A stretch of 64,000 bases of DNA from Shewanella pealeana ATCC 700345. Its GTDB lineage: Bacteria > Pseudomonadota > Gammaproteobacteria > Enterobacterales > Shewanellaceae. Under the pieces are notes generated by a model, which had not been told where the DNA came from, ran no database searches, and saw only the letters and a program-made list of their open reading frames with translations. This document shows, piece by piece, positions 1-7,754 of the stretch. The stretch covers positions 4,835,001 to 4,899,000 of the forward strand of contig NC_009901.1 in NCBI RefSeq assembly GCF_000018285.1, read 5' to 3'. Within the stretch, counting starts at the first letter, position 1, and each line of letters starts with the position of its first letter. A program made the translations under genes and the position numbers.

Positions 1-640
1 GGCCCTGTTTAAGGGTTAAGGTTCGATATTTCATTCGTGCAATCAAGCCTAGATCATGGGTTGCGATAAGTACCGTGGTCCCTGCATCGTTGAAGGTTTC
101 AAACAGACGCAGAATATCCATAGATAGCTTAGGATCTAAGTTACCAGTCGGCTCATCGGCTAATAATAGTGGCGGCTTGTTCACAATCGCGCGAGCGATA
201 CCCACTCTTTGCTGTTCACCACCCGATAGCATGATGGGGTTATGGCGCTCTTTGCCATATAAACCCACCATATCTAAGGCTCCAGCAACACGTTTGCGGA
301 TCTCACCAATCGAGAAGCCCTCGATAATCAAAGGCAAGGCAACGTTATCGAATACACTCTTGTTCATCAGCAAGTGATGATTTTGAAAGATCATACCAAT
401 ATCACGACGCAGGTAAGGCACCTGCGAGCGAGTCACCTTGGCGATATCATGACCATTAATTGAAACGCGACCACCGTTAGCTCTTTCGATAACGGTGATC
501 AGCTTGAGCAGCGTACTCTTACCCGCACCTGAGTGACCAGTTAAAAAGGCCATCTCACCACGCTTTAGATGAAAATTCACATCCGCGAGGGCTTTTTGCC
601 CGCCGGGATAGACTTTACTTACCTGCTCAAATCGAATCAT
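1..640 (-). CDS. ftsE: FtsE, cell-division ABC transporter ATPase (3' end cut by window)
   Basis: FtsE is the cytoplasmic ATPase that works with the membrane protein FtsX at the divisome to activate septal peptidoglycan hydrolases. Reading back from the ATG at 640, the protein begins MIRFEQVSKVYPGG and shows a Walker A motif (GHSGAGKST), a Q-loop (FQNHHLL), the ABC signature LSGGEQQR, Walker B LLLADEPTGNLD and a switch histidine in IATHD. About 213 codons are present, so only a short C-terminal tail is missing off the left edge. It lies downstream of ftsY on the same strand, the usual ftsY-ftsE-ftsX order, but a hairpin separates the two genes. Confidence 0.95.
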   Translation of the reverse strand, partial: MIRFEQVSKVYPGGQKALADVNFHLKRGEMAFLTGHSGAGKSTLLKLITVIERANGGRVSINGHDIAKVTRSQVPYLRRDIGMIFQNHHLLMNKSVFDNVALPLIIEGFSIGEIRKRVAGALDMVGLYGKERHNPIMLSGGEQQRVGIARAIVNKPPLLLADEPTGNLDPKLSMDILRLFETFNDAGTTVLIATHDLGLIARMKYRTLTLKQG

Positions 641-672
641 TAATAAGATTTCTTGTTAGTTGGCATTAATAA

Positions 673-692
673 AAGCACCCCTTGGGGTGCTT
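673..692 (-). terminator. Hairpin between ftsY and ftsE
   Basis: A perfect 9-bp stem (AAGCACCCC / GGGGTGCTT) with a 2-nt centre is followed on the minus strand by a short T-rich run (TTTATTAAT). It fits a Rho-independent terminator or attenuator after ftsY. Since ftsE follows on the same strand, it may only partly stop transcription. Confidence 0.6.
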
Positions 693-733
693 ATCTTTAG
701 CTATTTTTCAGCAACGCTGAGTATAAGCTAACG

Positions 734-2665
734 TTATTTGGCGTCTTTGTCGTCTTTTGTTTGGCTAAACAAGGCTTCGATAAAGTCTTTAGCATCGAAC
801 GTACGTAAGTCGTCGATCTGCTCACCAACACCGATATGACGAATTGGAATACCAAACTTGTCCGCAATAGCAAAGATCACTCCGCCCTTAGCAGTACCGT
901 CTAGCTTACTGATAGTAATACCCGTGACACCTACAGCCTCTTGGAACAGTTGCGCCTGGCTAATCGCATTCTGACCTGTGCTCGCATCTAAGGTTAACAT
1001 CACCTCGTGCGGGGCAGCTTCATCTTGCTTCTTCATCACACGGACAACTTTCTTCAGTTCGTCCATCAAATGAGCCTTGTTCTGCAAACGACCAGCTGTA
1101 TCGGCAATCAGTACGTCAACATTACGAGCACGAGCCGCTTGTAATGCGTCAAATAACACTGATGCACTGTCAGCACCAGTATGCTGGGCAATAACCGGAA
1201 TATCGTTACGTTGACCCCAAACTTGCAGCTGCTCAACAGCGGCGGCACGGAAGGTATCACCCGCAGCCAACATCACCGACTTACCTTGTTCCTGATACTG
1301 TTTAGCCAGCTTACCAATGGTGGTGGTTTTACCCACACCATTCACACCCACCATTAAGATCACAAATGGACCATCGGCATTTTCAGGGATCAGTGGCACA
1401 GATACAGGGTCTAGCGTCTTTTGCATCTCTTCACGTAGAAGATCGTATAGCGCTTCACCATCTTTTAGCTGCTTACGGCTTGCCTGCTCAGTTAGGTTCT
1501 TAATCAAACGTGTGGTCGTTTCGACGCCCACATCGGCGATCAATAGCTGTTCTTCTAACTCTTCAAAAAGATCATCATCGATCTTCTTACCGCTAAACAA
1601 CCCAATAAAGCCGCTACCAATACTCTCACTGGTACGCTTTAGGCCACGCTTAAGACGGGCAAACAAACCTTCTTTTACTGGCTTAGCCTGTGGCTCTGGC
1701 TGTTGCTCTTCTGCTTGCTGTGCAGCGGCTTCTGCTGCAATTCTTTCTGCTTCGACTCTTTGAGCCTCGGCTTGTTCTGCTGCAATTCTTTCTGCTTCAA
1801 GACGTTCTGATTCAAGACGTTCAGCTTCTAGGCGTTCTTGCTCGATACGCGCAGCTTCTGCTTGCTCAGCTGCTAAACGAGCCTGCTCTGCTGCGACTCT
1901 TTCTGATTCAAGACGTTCAGCTTCTAGGCGTTCTTGCTCGATACGCACAGCTTCTGCTTGCTCAGCTGCTAAACGAGCCTGTTCTGCTACAACTCTTTCT
2001 GCTGCAACTCTTTCTGCTTCAAGACGTTCAGCTTCGATACGTTCAGCTTCAACTCTTTGAGCTTCGGCTTGAGCTGCTTGTGCGGCTTGTTCAGCTGCGA
2101 CTCTATCTGCTTCGATACGTGCAGATTCAAGACGTTCCTCTTCAACTTGAGCAGCCTGCCCTGCTGCCAAGCGTGCTTGTTCGGCTTGCTCAGCGGCTAA
2201 ACGAGCCTGTTCTGCTTCGATACGTGCAGATTCAAGGCGTTCGGCTTCAATTCTTTGAGCTTCGGCTTGACCTGCTTGCTCATCAGCTAATCTCTGGGCT
2301 TCAGCCTGCTCAGCAGCAACTCTTTGAGCTTCAACCTGAGCCGCTTGCTCACCTGCTAATCTCTGGGCTTCAGCCTGCTCTGCTGCAACTCTTTGAGCTT
2401 CAACCTGAGCCGCTTGCTCATCCGCTAATCTCTGAGCTTCAACCTGAGCCGCTTGCTCATCTGCTAATCTCTGAGCTTCAGCTTGCTCGGCCTCAATGCG
2501 TGCAGCTTCGGCCTGCTCGGCTGCGACTCTTTCTACCTCAAAACGCTCAGCTTCGATTCTTTCAAGTTCAAGCTTTTCAGCTTCTAGTTTCGCCGCTTCA
2601 GCAGCCTGCGCTTCTTCTTTAGATTTATCCTTGCGGAACCAGGAAAAAAAACCTTTCTTTGCCAT
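734..2665 (-). CDS. ftsY: FtsY, signal recognition particle receptor with a greatly expanded repetitive A domain
   Basis: FtsY is the membrane-associated GTPase that docks SRP-ribosome complexes at the SecYEG translocon. The C-terminal 300 residues form a standard NG domain with the P-loop GVNGVGKTTT, DTAGRLQ and the G4/G5 motif SKLDGTAKGG. The N-terminal arm, about residues 20-335, consists of degenerate Glu/Ala/Gln/Arg repeats of 11-13 residues (EAERLEAQR, AAEQAEAQR types) predicted to be one long charged helix. The protein is 643 aa, whereas E. coli FtsY is about 500 aa, and nearly all the excess is in this arm. The DNA here is itself repetitive, so copy number may vary between strains or be misassembled. 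Confidence 0.97.
   Translation of the reverse strand: MAKKGFFSWFRKDKSKEEAQAAEAAKLEAEKLELERIEAERFEVERVAAEQAEAARIEAEQAEAQRLADEQAAQVEAQRLADEQAAQVEAQRVAAEQAEAQRLAGEQAAQVEAQRVAAEQAEAQRLADEQAGQAEAQRIEAERLESARIEAEQARLAAEQAEQARLAAGQAAQVEEERLESARIEADRVAAEQAAQAAQAEAQRVEAERIEAERLEAERVAAERVVAEQARLAAEQAEAVRIEQERLEAERLESERVAAEQARLAAEQAEAARIEQERLEAERLESERLEAERIAAEQAEAQRVEAERIAAEAAAQQAEEQQPEPQAKPVKEGLFARLKRGLKRTSESIGSGFIGLFSGKKIDDDLFEELEEQLLIADVGVETTTRLIKNLTEQASRKQLKDGEALYDLLREEMQKTLDPVSVPLIPENADGPFVILMVGVNGVGKTTTIGKLAKQYQEQGKSVMLAAGDTFRAAAVEQLQVWGQRNDIPVIAQHTGADSASVLFDALQAARARNVDVLIADTAGRLQNKAHLMDELKKVVRVMKKQDEAAPHEVMLTLDASTGQNAISQAQLFQEAVGVTGITISKLDGTAKGGVIFAIADKFGIPIRHIGVGEQIDDLRTFDAKDFIEALFSQTKDDKDAK
1725..2600 (-). 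repeat. ftsY: Tandem degenerate repeats encoding the FtsY A domain
   Basis: Related units such as CTCTGAGCTTCAACCTGAGC recur in register with the ftsY frame. The most regular copies, at about 2270-2480, have 39-45 bp spacing (13-15 residues). The opposite strand therefore also stays open for about 310 codons, which is a by-product of composition. Confidence 0.8.
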
Positions 2666-2890
2666 GTGTTATACCGGTGCTCAAATAGCTGTACATAAAT
2701 GCATTAGGGTGGAGGACGTTATATCAAAATCCAGCTCAAATTACGCTGATAAAAACAGCAAAAACGCCATTCATACGGATTCTATCGACTGCTTTTTACC
2801 TTTTAGCTGTGCTTTGATATAAAATAACGACCTAAATTCAGACGCCATAGTCTACCACTTTCTTTCATTAGGCAAAATCACGAGGACACC

Positions 2891-3520
2891 ATGGTCAAAA
2901 AAAGACCTTCTAGCGGTCAAGTTAGGATTATTTCAGGCCAGTGGCGCTCTCGAAAGTTGCCCATTCACGACCTTGAAGGGCTACGCCCAACCACAGATCG
3001 CGTTAGAGAAACGCTGTTCAATTGGATTGCTAACGATGTGCGCGGTTCCCGCGTACTCGACTGCTTTGCTGGTAGCGGTGCATTAAGCCTTGAGTCACTG
3101 TCACGATATGCCAGCTACGCCAAGATTTTCGAGCTTCAGGCTCAAGCGGCGAAACAGCTTATAGCCAACCTAGCCACATTAAAATGCGATAACGCAGATG
3201 TCATCAAGGGTGACAGCCTAGCGTTACTGGCGAATAAGCCAAGCGAAGGCTTCGATCTAGTCTTTATCGACCCGCCTTTTAGAAAGTCACTGGCAGAGAA
3301 AAGCATTAGCCTTATCGATCAGCACCAATGGCTAAACCATGATGCGCTGATCTATGTGGAAACAGAGAGTGAAATATCGCTGCTTAACGTACCTGCTAGC
3401 TGGGCATTACTGAAAGAGAAAAAAGCAGGCCAAGTGATCTACCGTTTATATCAGTATTCAGCTGAAGCGGTTATTGAAGAGCTTAATGGCACGAGTCGCG
3501 ATACAGAGGAAACAAACTAA
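2891..3520 (+). CDS. rsmD: 16S rRNA (guanine(966)-N2)-methyltransferase RsmD
   Basis: RsmD uses S-adenosylmethionine to methylate N2 of G966 in 16S rRNA during 30S assembly. The 209-aa protein has the family N-terminus (VRIISGQWRSRKLP), the LRPTTDRVRETLFNWI segment, the SAM-binding motif LDCFAGSGAL at about 56-65 and the catalytic DPPF tetrad at 127-130. It is divergent from ftsY, and its stop is immediately followed by the ATG of the DUF1145 gene, so the two are likely one transcript. A GAGGA ribosome-binding site precedes the ATG. Confidence 0.96.
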   Translation: MVKKRPSSGQVRIISGQWRSRKLPIHDLEGLRPTTDRVRETLFNWIANDVRGSRVLDCFAGSGALSLESLSRYASYAKIFELQAQAAKQLIANLATLKCDNADVIKGDSLALLANKPSEGFDLVFIDPPFRKSLAEKSISLIDQHQWLNHDALIYVETESEISLLNVPASWALLKEKKAGQVIYRLYQYSAEAVIEELNGTSRDTEETN

Positions 3521-3802
3521 ATGAAAGTCATGCTAGTTCTAGGAAGAATTGTCACCGCGCTTGCTTGGTTGATGATGCTATATAATTTAATTTCGCCCTT
3601 TGAAGGCGGCATTGCAGTGGCTCTAAATATTCTGTTTGTAATGACAATATTGATGCACTGCTTTCAAACCTTTATTTTCCATAGCCTATTTAGCAAATTA
3701 CTCGAATTGAAAAAGAGTGACTATTTGCAAGTATTCCTGTTTGGGGTCTTTAGCCTACTGCAGTACCGCAAGCAAGTTATGGATAAGCAGGCTCAAAGCT
3801 AG
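3521..3802 (+). CDS. DUF1145 (YhhL-like) small inner-membrane protein
   Basis: A 93-residue hydrophobic protein with about three predicted membrane segments (MLVLGRIVTALAWLMMLYNL, then GIAVALNILFVMTILMHCF, then a C-terminal YLQVFLFGVFSLLQYRK stretch). Size, sequence style and position directly behind rsmD match the DUF1145/YhhL family, which has no known function. The ATG follows the rsmD TAA with no gap, suggesting translational coupling. Confidence 0.8.
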   Translation: MKVMLVLGRIVTALAWLMMLYNLISPFEGGIAVALNILFVMTILMHCFQTFIFHSLFSKLLELKKSDYLQVFLFGVFSLLQYRKQVMDKQAQS

Positions 3803-4340
3803 GTTCTAACAAAAAAGGGACTAGATCCTGGGACGCTTCGCTGCGAGGGTGGGCTGCGCCCTGCTAGGAAAATCAAAAGACTTACGGGCTAAAGCCCGAC
3901 CTACAACAGTAAGATTGAAGCTGCTTTTTTGTCTTAGCTTTTCCGTCTTAGCTTTTTTCCGTAAGCGCAGCGTTCCGTCAGTGATGCAGTCACGTTCCCT
4001 AGGCCGCAGGCCGTTCGTCTTAGCTTTAAAAGAAGAACCTAGGTTCTAGGACGCTGCGCAGCGAGATTGGGCTACACCCAGCTAGGAACAGCCAAAGCCA
4101 AAAGCACCACCTTTTCCGGCTTAGCTTTCCCGGCTTAGCTTTAAAAGAAGAACCTCGGTCCTAGGACGCTGCGCTGCGAGATTGGGCTACGCCCTGCTAG
4201 GAACAGCCAAAGCCAAAAGCACCATCTTTTCCGTCTCTTAGCTTTCCCGGCTTTTACCGCCTTTGCTTTTCCTAGGACCTAGGACTTTAGTTCCTAAAAC
4301 CTTTCTCAGCTCTTCCTAGCACCTTCTTTACTTTCCGACT
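3803..4340. repeat. Non-coding block of direct repeats between DUF1145 gene and cymA
   Basis: About 540 bp without a credible gene. Two 115-bp units lie head to tail, starting at 4021 and 4136 (each begins TAGCTTTAAAAGAAGAACCT and contains CTAGGACGCTGCGC). A third diverged copy covers about 3827-3870. Short palindromes (CCTAGG, GCGCAGCG or GCGCTGCG, CGGGCT-AA-AGCCCG at 3885-3898) recur within it. The last resembles dispersed REP-like hairpins common in Shewanella and related genomes. An apparent 66-codon frame at 3849-4049 is built from these repeats and is not called. Confidence 0.75.
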
Positions 4341-4351
4341 CTTAAAAACAA

Positions 4352-4375
4352 AAAAGCCCCAATTAAGGGGCTTTT
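4352..4375 (-). terminator. Terminator after cymA
   Basis: A 9-bp stem AAAAGCCCC / GGGGCTTTT with a 6-nt loop is followed on the minus strand by a T-rich run. It sits 57 bp past the cymA stop and could act in both directions. Confidence 0.8.
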
Positions 4376-4431
4376 AGCGATTTAACTTGCCGACATTAAG
4401 TCAGGTTATGCTCTAGGCTTGTGCCTGAGTA

Positions 4432-4998
4432 TTATCCCTTAGGATAAACGTGAGCAACACCTTTGTGACAGTCTACACAAGTCTTACGCTTGTCTTCATC
4501 TTTCTTGAAGTTGTTAGCGTGCATTCTCTTCGCCATCTTCTTCATAGTTTCAGGCTGGTTCTCGTAGATACGAGTGTGACAGTGCTGACAGTTAGCAGAG
4601 TCATTGCCTTTGAAATACTTAAGCGCTAGATCGGCTTGCTCTTTACGGTTTTCATCCAACCACTCTTGAGTGTTGAAACCGTCGATAGTTAGGTAACCGT
4701 ATAGATCTTTAGATACGATGATCTTCTTAACTAGGTACTTAACTGGGTTGTGTGGAAGGTGACAATCTTGACATTGTACCGTGATACCAGCACTACCGCC
4801 GCCGTGAGCAGATGCAAGCACTTCATCTTTTAATGAATGATTGCTGTGACAGCTCATACAGAACTCATCTGTACTCGTTGCATGTAAAGTTTGCTGTGTA
4901 GCAAAGTAGCCAACAACACCGACAACGACACCGACAACCAATAATGCCAGAATCGAAAATTTTGCGCTGGGTTTAAATAGTGCTCGCCAGTTCATCAC
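4432..4998 (-). CDS. cymA: CymA, membrane-anchored tetraheme quinol dehydrogenase (NapC/NirT family)
   Basis: CymA oxidises menaquinol in the inner membrane and passes electrons to periplasmic reductases for fumarate, nitrate, nitrite, DMSO and extracellular metals; it is the central branch point of Shewanella anaerobic respiration. A single N-terminal membrane anchor (about residues 15-33) precedes a periplasmic domain with four CXXCH haem sites: CMSCH 47-51, CQDCH 76-80, CQHCH 137-141 and CVDCH 174-178. The sequence closely follows my memory of S. oneidensis CymA (187 aa). Two adjacent ATGs (4998 and 4995) both fit the GGAG site; the known protein begins at the second. It is monocistronic, with a terminator downstream. 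Confidence 0.97.
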   Translation of the reverse strand: MMNWRALFKPSAKFSILALLVVGVVVGVVGYFATQQTLHATSTDEFCMSCHSNHSLKDEVLASAHGGGSAGITVQCQDCHLPHNPVKYLVKKIIVSKDLYGYLTIDGFNTQEWLDENRKEQADLALKYFKGNDSANCQHCHTRIYENQPETMKKMAKRMHANNFKKDEDKRKTCVDCHKGVAHVYPKG

Positions 4999-5384
4999 TC
5001 ATCTCCAAGTATTTAATTTTTATATCGATGTAAGTTAACTTCATCTCTATTTATGCGTTCAGTATAAACTAGATCTTACTCATTTATCTGGAACTAAAAG
5101 TGCAAAATGAGACATGGCTCTAACTCTGTCTTTGGCGCCAACTTCTGCTTATATTATATGCACTATCACTAAAGCTACTCTAAGACCTTGATTATCGCAA
5201 GGTTAATACACTATCAACTTGATATAAGAGCGGTTTGAATTATTTTGTTTTAATTTCTTTTAGATCTGAAAGAGAGGCAAGTCACGGCCATAAAAACAAA
5301 AAAGTTATGATTTTTGAAACTATTTCAATAGAACTTAGGTCTATTGAATTACATCGGGTTTGTTACATCACTTTAAGGTCTGGC
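4999..5384. promoter_or_regulatory. Divergent regulatory region between cymA and the copper island
   Basis: This 386-bp gap holds the cymA promoter, with a TATACT -10-like hexamer on the minus strand at about 5061-5066, and, for the plus strand, the MerR-type dyad listed separately. The frame open from 5235 into the next gene has no ribosome-binding site and no signal peptide at its start, so it is treated as leader. Confidence 0.5.
5185..5203 (+). promoter_or_regulatory. Candidate MerR-family (CueR-like) operator
   Basis: The perfect 6-bp inverted repeat ACCTTG-N7-CAAGGT (19 bp) has the size and form of CueR/MerR operators that lie between over-spaced -35 and -10 boxes. TAAGAC at 5181-5186 and TACACT at 5207-5212 would give a 20-bp spacer. 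It is upstream of copper-resistance genes, as expected, but no cueR gene lies in the window. Confidence 0.5.
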
Positions 5385-5813
5385 ATGCGCAAGCAAATAG
5401 CATATTTAGTCTTTTTCATCGCACTAGTTGGGCAATTTATTTTGTCTCCAGCGATGGCTATGCCTAAATATTTACATGCTAGCTCCCATGCAGAACAACA
5501 TATCGAGCCCCAAGCATCACACTTGCAAACTTTGCTAACCGATAGTTTCGCCTCATCCCTTGGCGCTGATGAGCAGATGAACTGTGACTCTGAAATGCCA
5601 AATTTAAGTCTAGTCAAAATCGACTGCGATGCCTTATGCGATATCTTAGGTGCAGGTAATTGTGTATCCCACTGTGTATCGGCGCCAGGGATTATCGAAC
5701 AGCATCAATTGAGTCTGAACTATCTCAACTCGACAGCCAGTGTACAAACCAGCTTTTGGTCTCCTCAGACCGTTGAACTTTCGTCCGCGAATCCCCCTCC
5801 CATCAGTATTTAA
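5385..5813 (+). CDS. Small exported Cys-rich protein of the copper island
   Basis: A 142-residue protein starting MRKQIAYLVFFIALVGQF with a clear signal peptide ending near AMA. The mature part has a cluster of cysteines (MNCDSEMP, IDCDALCDILGAGNCVSHC) and several His and Met residues. It resembles the short CopL-like or DUF2946-like proteins found beside copper-efflux genes, but I cannot assign a family firmly. The ATG at 5385 is preferred over an in-frame start at 5235 because AAGG lies 8 bp upstream and the signal peptide begins there. It is first in a same-strand series leading to cusBA. Confidence 0.7.
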   Translation: MRKQIAYLVFFIALVGQFILSPAMAMPKYLHASSHAEQHIEPQASHLQTLLTDSFASSLGADEQMNCDSEMPNLSLVKIDCDALCDILGAGNCVSHCVSAPGIIEQHQLSLNYLNSTASVQTSFWSPQTVELSSANPPPISI

Positions 5814-6017
5814 GCTGTAACTCATCTTTAGCTATTTGCAAAGGCTAGTGACTAAATCCACTCTAAGTATTACCTACAAATAGCCATCTACAGAATCATC
5901 AGCCTGTGGTTATCAAATCGAAATTGATATCGAATTCTATAACTGGGCTAGGGCTATCAGTCTTAAGGTAAAGCACTGATTGCCATATCAATTATCTGAC
6001 TTTGTTTGGAGTCTATT

Positions 6018-6437
6018 ATGAAAAAATTTATCAGCGTAATCGCACTATCAATTGCAAGTTTCGCATCTCAAGCCGCCTCAGTGTCTTTTCCTGAATCGAT
6101 TGAAGTCTTAGCCGTTAATGGATTAAGTAACGTCGATAGCCGTTACCTAGAGCTAGATCAGGGGCAGAACCTGATTGAAGTTCAATACCGTGACTTGTTT
6201 GAAACCAACGCCGAAGATTCGAACTGGGTAAGGTCTGAACCACTGTATCTCTATATCGACCTTGAAACTACGGCCAACTATAAGGCGTTCACACCGAATA
6301 TAGTGTCTGAAGAAGATGCCTATCTATTCATCGACAATCCAACCATTAAACTTAACGATGGAATGGGCAGTGAGAAACAGGTCAGCCTAATGACTCACGG
6401 CCAACTTATGACAAAATTACTGCTATCAAAACAGTAA
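6018..6437 (+). CDS. DUF2057 (YccT-like) exported protein
   Basis: A 139-residue protein with a signal peptide (MKKFISVIALSIASFASQAAS) followed by a beta-rich domain beginning VSFPESIEVLAVNGL, which matches the DUF2057/YccT pattern. Function is unknown. The ATG at 6018 has a GGAG site 9 bp upstream; a TTG at 6006 in the same frame overlaps that site and is rejected. It lacks cysteines and His/Met clusters, so its place among metal genes may be incidental or may reflect envelope stress. Confidence 0.75.
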   Translation: MKKFISVIALSIASFASQAASVSFPESIEVLAVNGLSNVDSRYLELDQGQNLIEVQYRDLFETNAEDSNWVRSEPLYLYIDLETTANYKAFTPNIVSEEDAYLFIDNPTIKLNDGMGSEKQVSLMTHGQLMTKLLLSKQ

Positions 6438-6555
6438 AGTAGTTATCTATTCTGAAATAGGGATGGCACATTGAGCCAACAAAATTGTGAAGTTAATCAA
6501 TGTGTCACTCTTTTCCTATGGTAGACTTAACCCAGTTTATTATTTTGGATACACC

Positions 6556-6972
6556 ATGCTTAGCATAATCCGTCGCCATACATTGTTAGCCTTTACGCTA
6601 CTCGCTTTGTTGAGTCAGCTAGTGCTATCTAATGGATCGCTGATGGTACCCAATGCAATGGCTGATGATATGCCAATGATGAACATGCAATACGGAACAG
6701 AATGTCACCCAGTTCAAATGGATGAAGACACTCATTGCTGCGAAGCTGAAACACAAATGCAAATGCTTCCCGGCAACCCTCAGCCTTGCTGCAACGGCAA
6801 TGGATCATGCCAGAGTGACTGCAGCCATTGCTTGGTTATTTCTGTAACAGGTACCCTGTTTAGTGCATCACCTTGGCCAGGGTTTAGCACTTCCGAAATT
6901 GTAATGGCCACTCCTATGCCTCATTTCCACTCTATTTCATTGCCACAAGATTTAAGACCTCCAATCGCTTAA
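6556..6972 (+). CDS. Small exported Cys/Met/His-rich protein, CopL-like
   Basis: A 138-residue protein with an N-terminal hydrophobic signal (MLSIIRRHTLLAFTLLALLS) and a mature region rich in Met, Cys and His (DDMPMMNMQYGTECHP, THCCEAE, PCCNGNGSCQSDCSHC). This composition suits binding of Cu(I) or Ag(I) in the periplasm. It resembles CopL-type copper-resistance accessory proteins. The frame opens earlier at 6487, but the ATG at 6556 begins the signal peptide and has a GGA 6 bp upstream. It shares its architecture, though little direct sequence, with the gene at 5385. Confidence 0.7.
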   Translation: MLSIIRRHTLLAFTLLALLSQLVLSNGSLMVPNAMADDMPMMNMQYGTECHPVQMDEDTHCCEAETQMQMLPGNPQPCCNGNGSCQSDCSHCLVISVTGTLFSASPWPGFSTSEIVMATPMPHFHSISLPQDLRPPIA

Positions 6973-7115
6973 ACAGAGACTCTGTGTCTCTTGCGAATAC
7001 CTATTCGCACCTAAAAATCGATATTAATCTTAATCAGCAATTATTTTAGCCGTTAATTGTTCTGTTGCTTATATTAAGCACAGCCATTCGGCCATCTATA
7101 CGATGGAGTCGTGTT

Positions 7116-7730
7116 ATGAAAACCCTTATAAATTTAGCCTTATCTACCCTGTTATTTCTGTCTTTGACGGGTACTGCAACAGCAAATGAACACCATCATG
7201 GTGCCCATAAAAACCAACACGCTGTGCAAAGCCAAGATTATGCTTGCCCTATGCATCCAGAAGTAACTGGCGTTAAAGGTGATTCTTGTCCTAAATGCGG
7301 CATGGACCTAGAAGCAGCCAAGACTGCAGCTAAAAGCCATGGCAAAAACTGTGACTCTTGCCCTAATAAAGAGTCGTGCCCTAATAAAGCTAACAAGCAC
7401 CACAAACATATGAGCAAGCATACCCATGCATGCCCTATGAACCCAGCTATTACAGGTCAAGCAGGCGACAACTGCCCTAAATGCGGCATGGATTTAGAAC
7501 CTATCCCTAAAGCCGATAATACTAAAAACTGTGATTCTTGCCCCAATAAAGAGTCGTGCCCTAATAAAGCTAACAAGCACCACAAACATATGAGCAAGCA
7601 TACCCATGCATGCCCTATGAACCCAGCTATTACAGGTCAAGCAGGCGATAGCTGCCCTAAGTGTGGGATGGATCTAGAGCCTATCGCGACAAGCGACAAG
7701 GCCACTAAATCTACTCACATGCATCACTAA
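7116..7730 (+). CDS. Exported triple heavy-metal-binding-domain protein
   Basis: A 204-residue protein with a signal peptide (MKTLINLALSTLLFLSLTGT...ANE) and three HMBD-type motifs: CPMHP...CPKCGMDL once and CPMNP...CPKCGMDL twice. Between them lie Cys-rich linkers (NCDSCPNKESCPNK) and His-rich stretches (KHHKHMSKHTH). HMBD motifs bind soft metals through Cys, His and Met and are common as extensions on CusB and CopA. Here they form a free-standing periplasmic protein, likely a Cu/Ag sponge or chaperone feeding the CusBA pump encoded 24 bp downstream. The ATG at 7116 has TGGAG upstream and begins the signal peptide. Confidence 0.8.
   Translation: MKTLINLALSTLLFLSLTGTATANEHHHGAHKNQHAVQSQDYACPMHPEVTGVKGDSCPKCGMDLEAAKTAAKSHGKNCDSCPNKESCPNKANKHHKHMSKHTHACPMNPAITGQAGDNCPKCGMDLEPIPKADNTKNCDSCPNKESCPNKANKHHKHMSKHTHACPMNPAITGQAGDSCPKCGMDLEPIATSDKATKSTHMHH
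7344..7688 (+). repeat. 180-bp in-frame tandem duplication in the HMBD protein gene
   Basis: Two copies beginning at 7344 and 7524 are offset by exactly 180 bp (60 codons) and nearly identical. Each carries a NCDSCPNKESC linker, a His-rich linker and one CPMNP-type metal domain. The high nucleotide identity indicates a recent duplication. Confidence 0.9.
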
Positions 7731-7754
7731 GACCTAGGGTGGAGATAAGGCATT

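Noticed and set aside
1690..2622. 310-codon open frame on the plus strand, Leu/Gln-rich
   Set aside because: It is antisense to the ftsY repeat region and is open only because of that repeated composition; no ribosome-binding site or family signature.
3849..4049. 66-codon frame in the repeat block before cymA
   Set aside because: It spans REP-like and direct-repeat sequence and reads through palindromes, with no ribosome-binding site.
5235..5384. Earlier in-frame start for the Cys-rich copper protein
   Set aside because: It adds 50 polar residues before a clear signal peptide and has no Shine-Dalgarno; the ATG at 5385 fits better.
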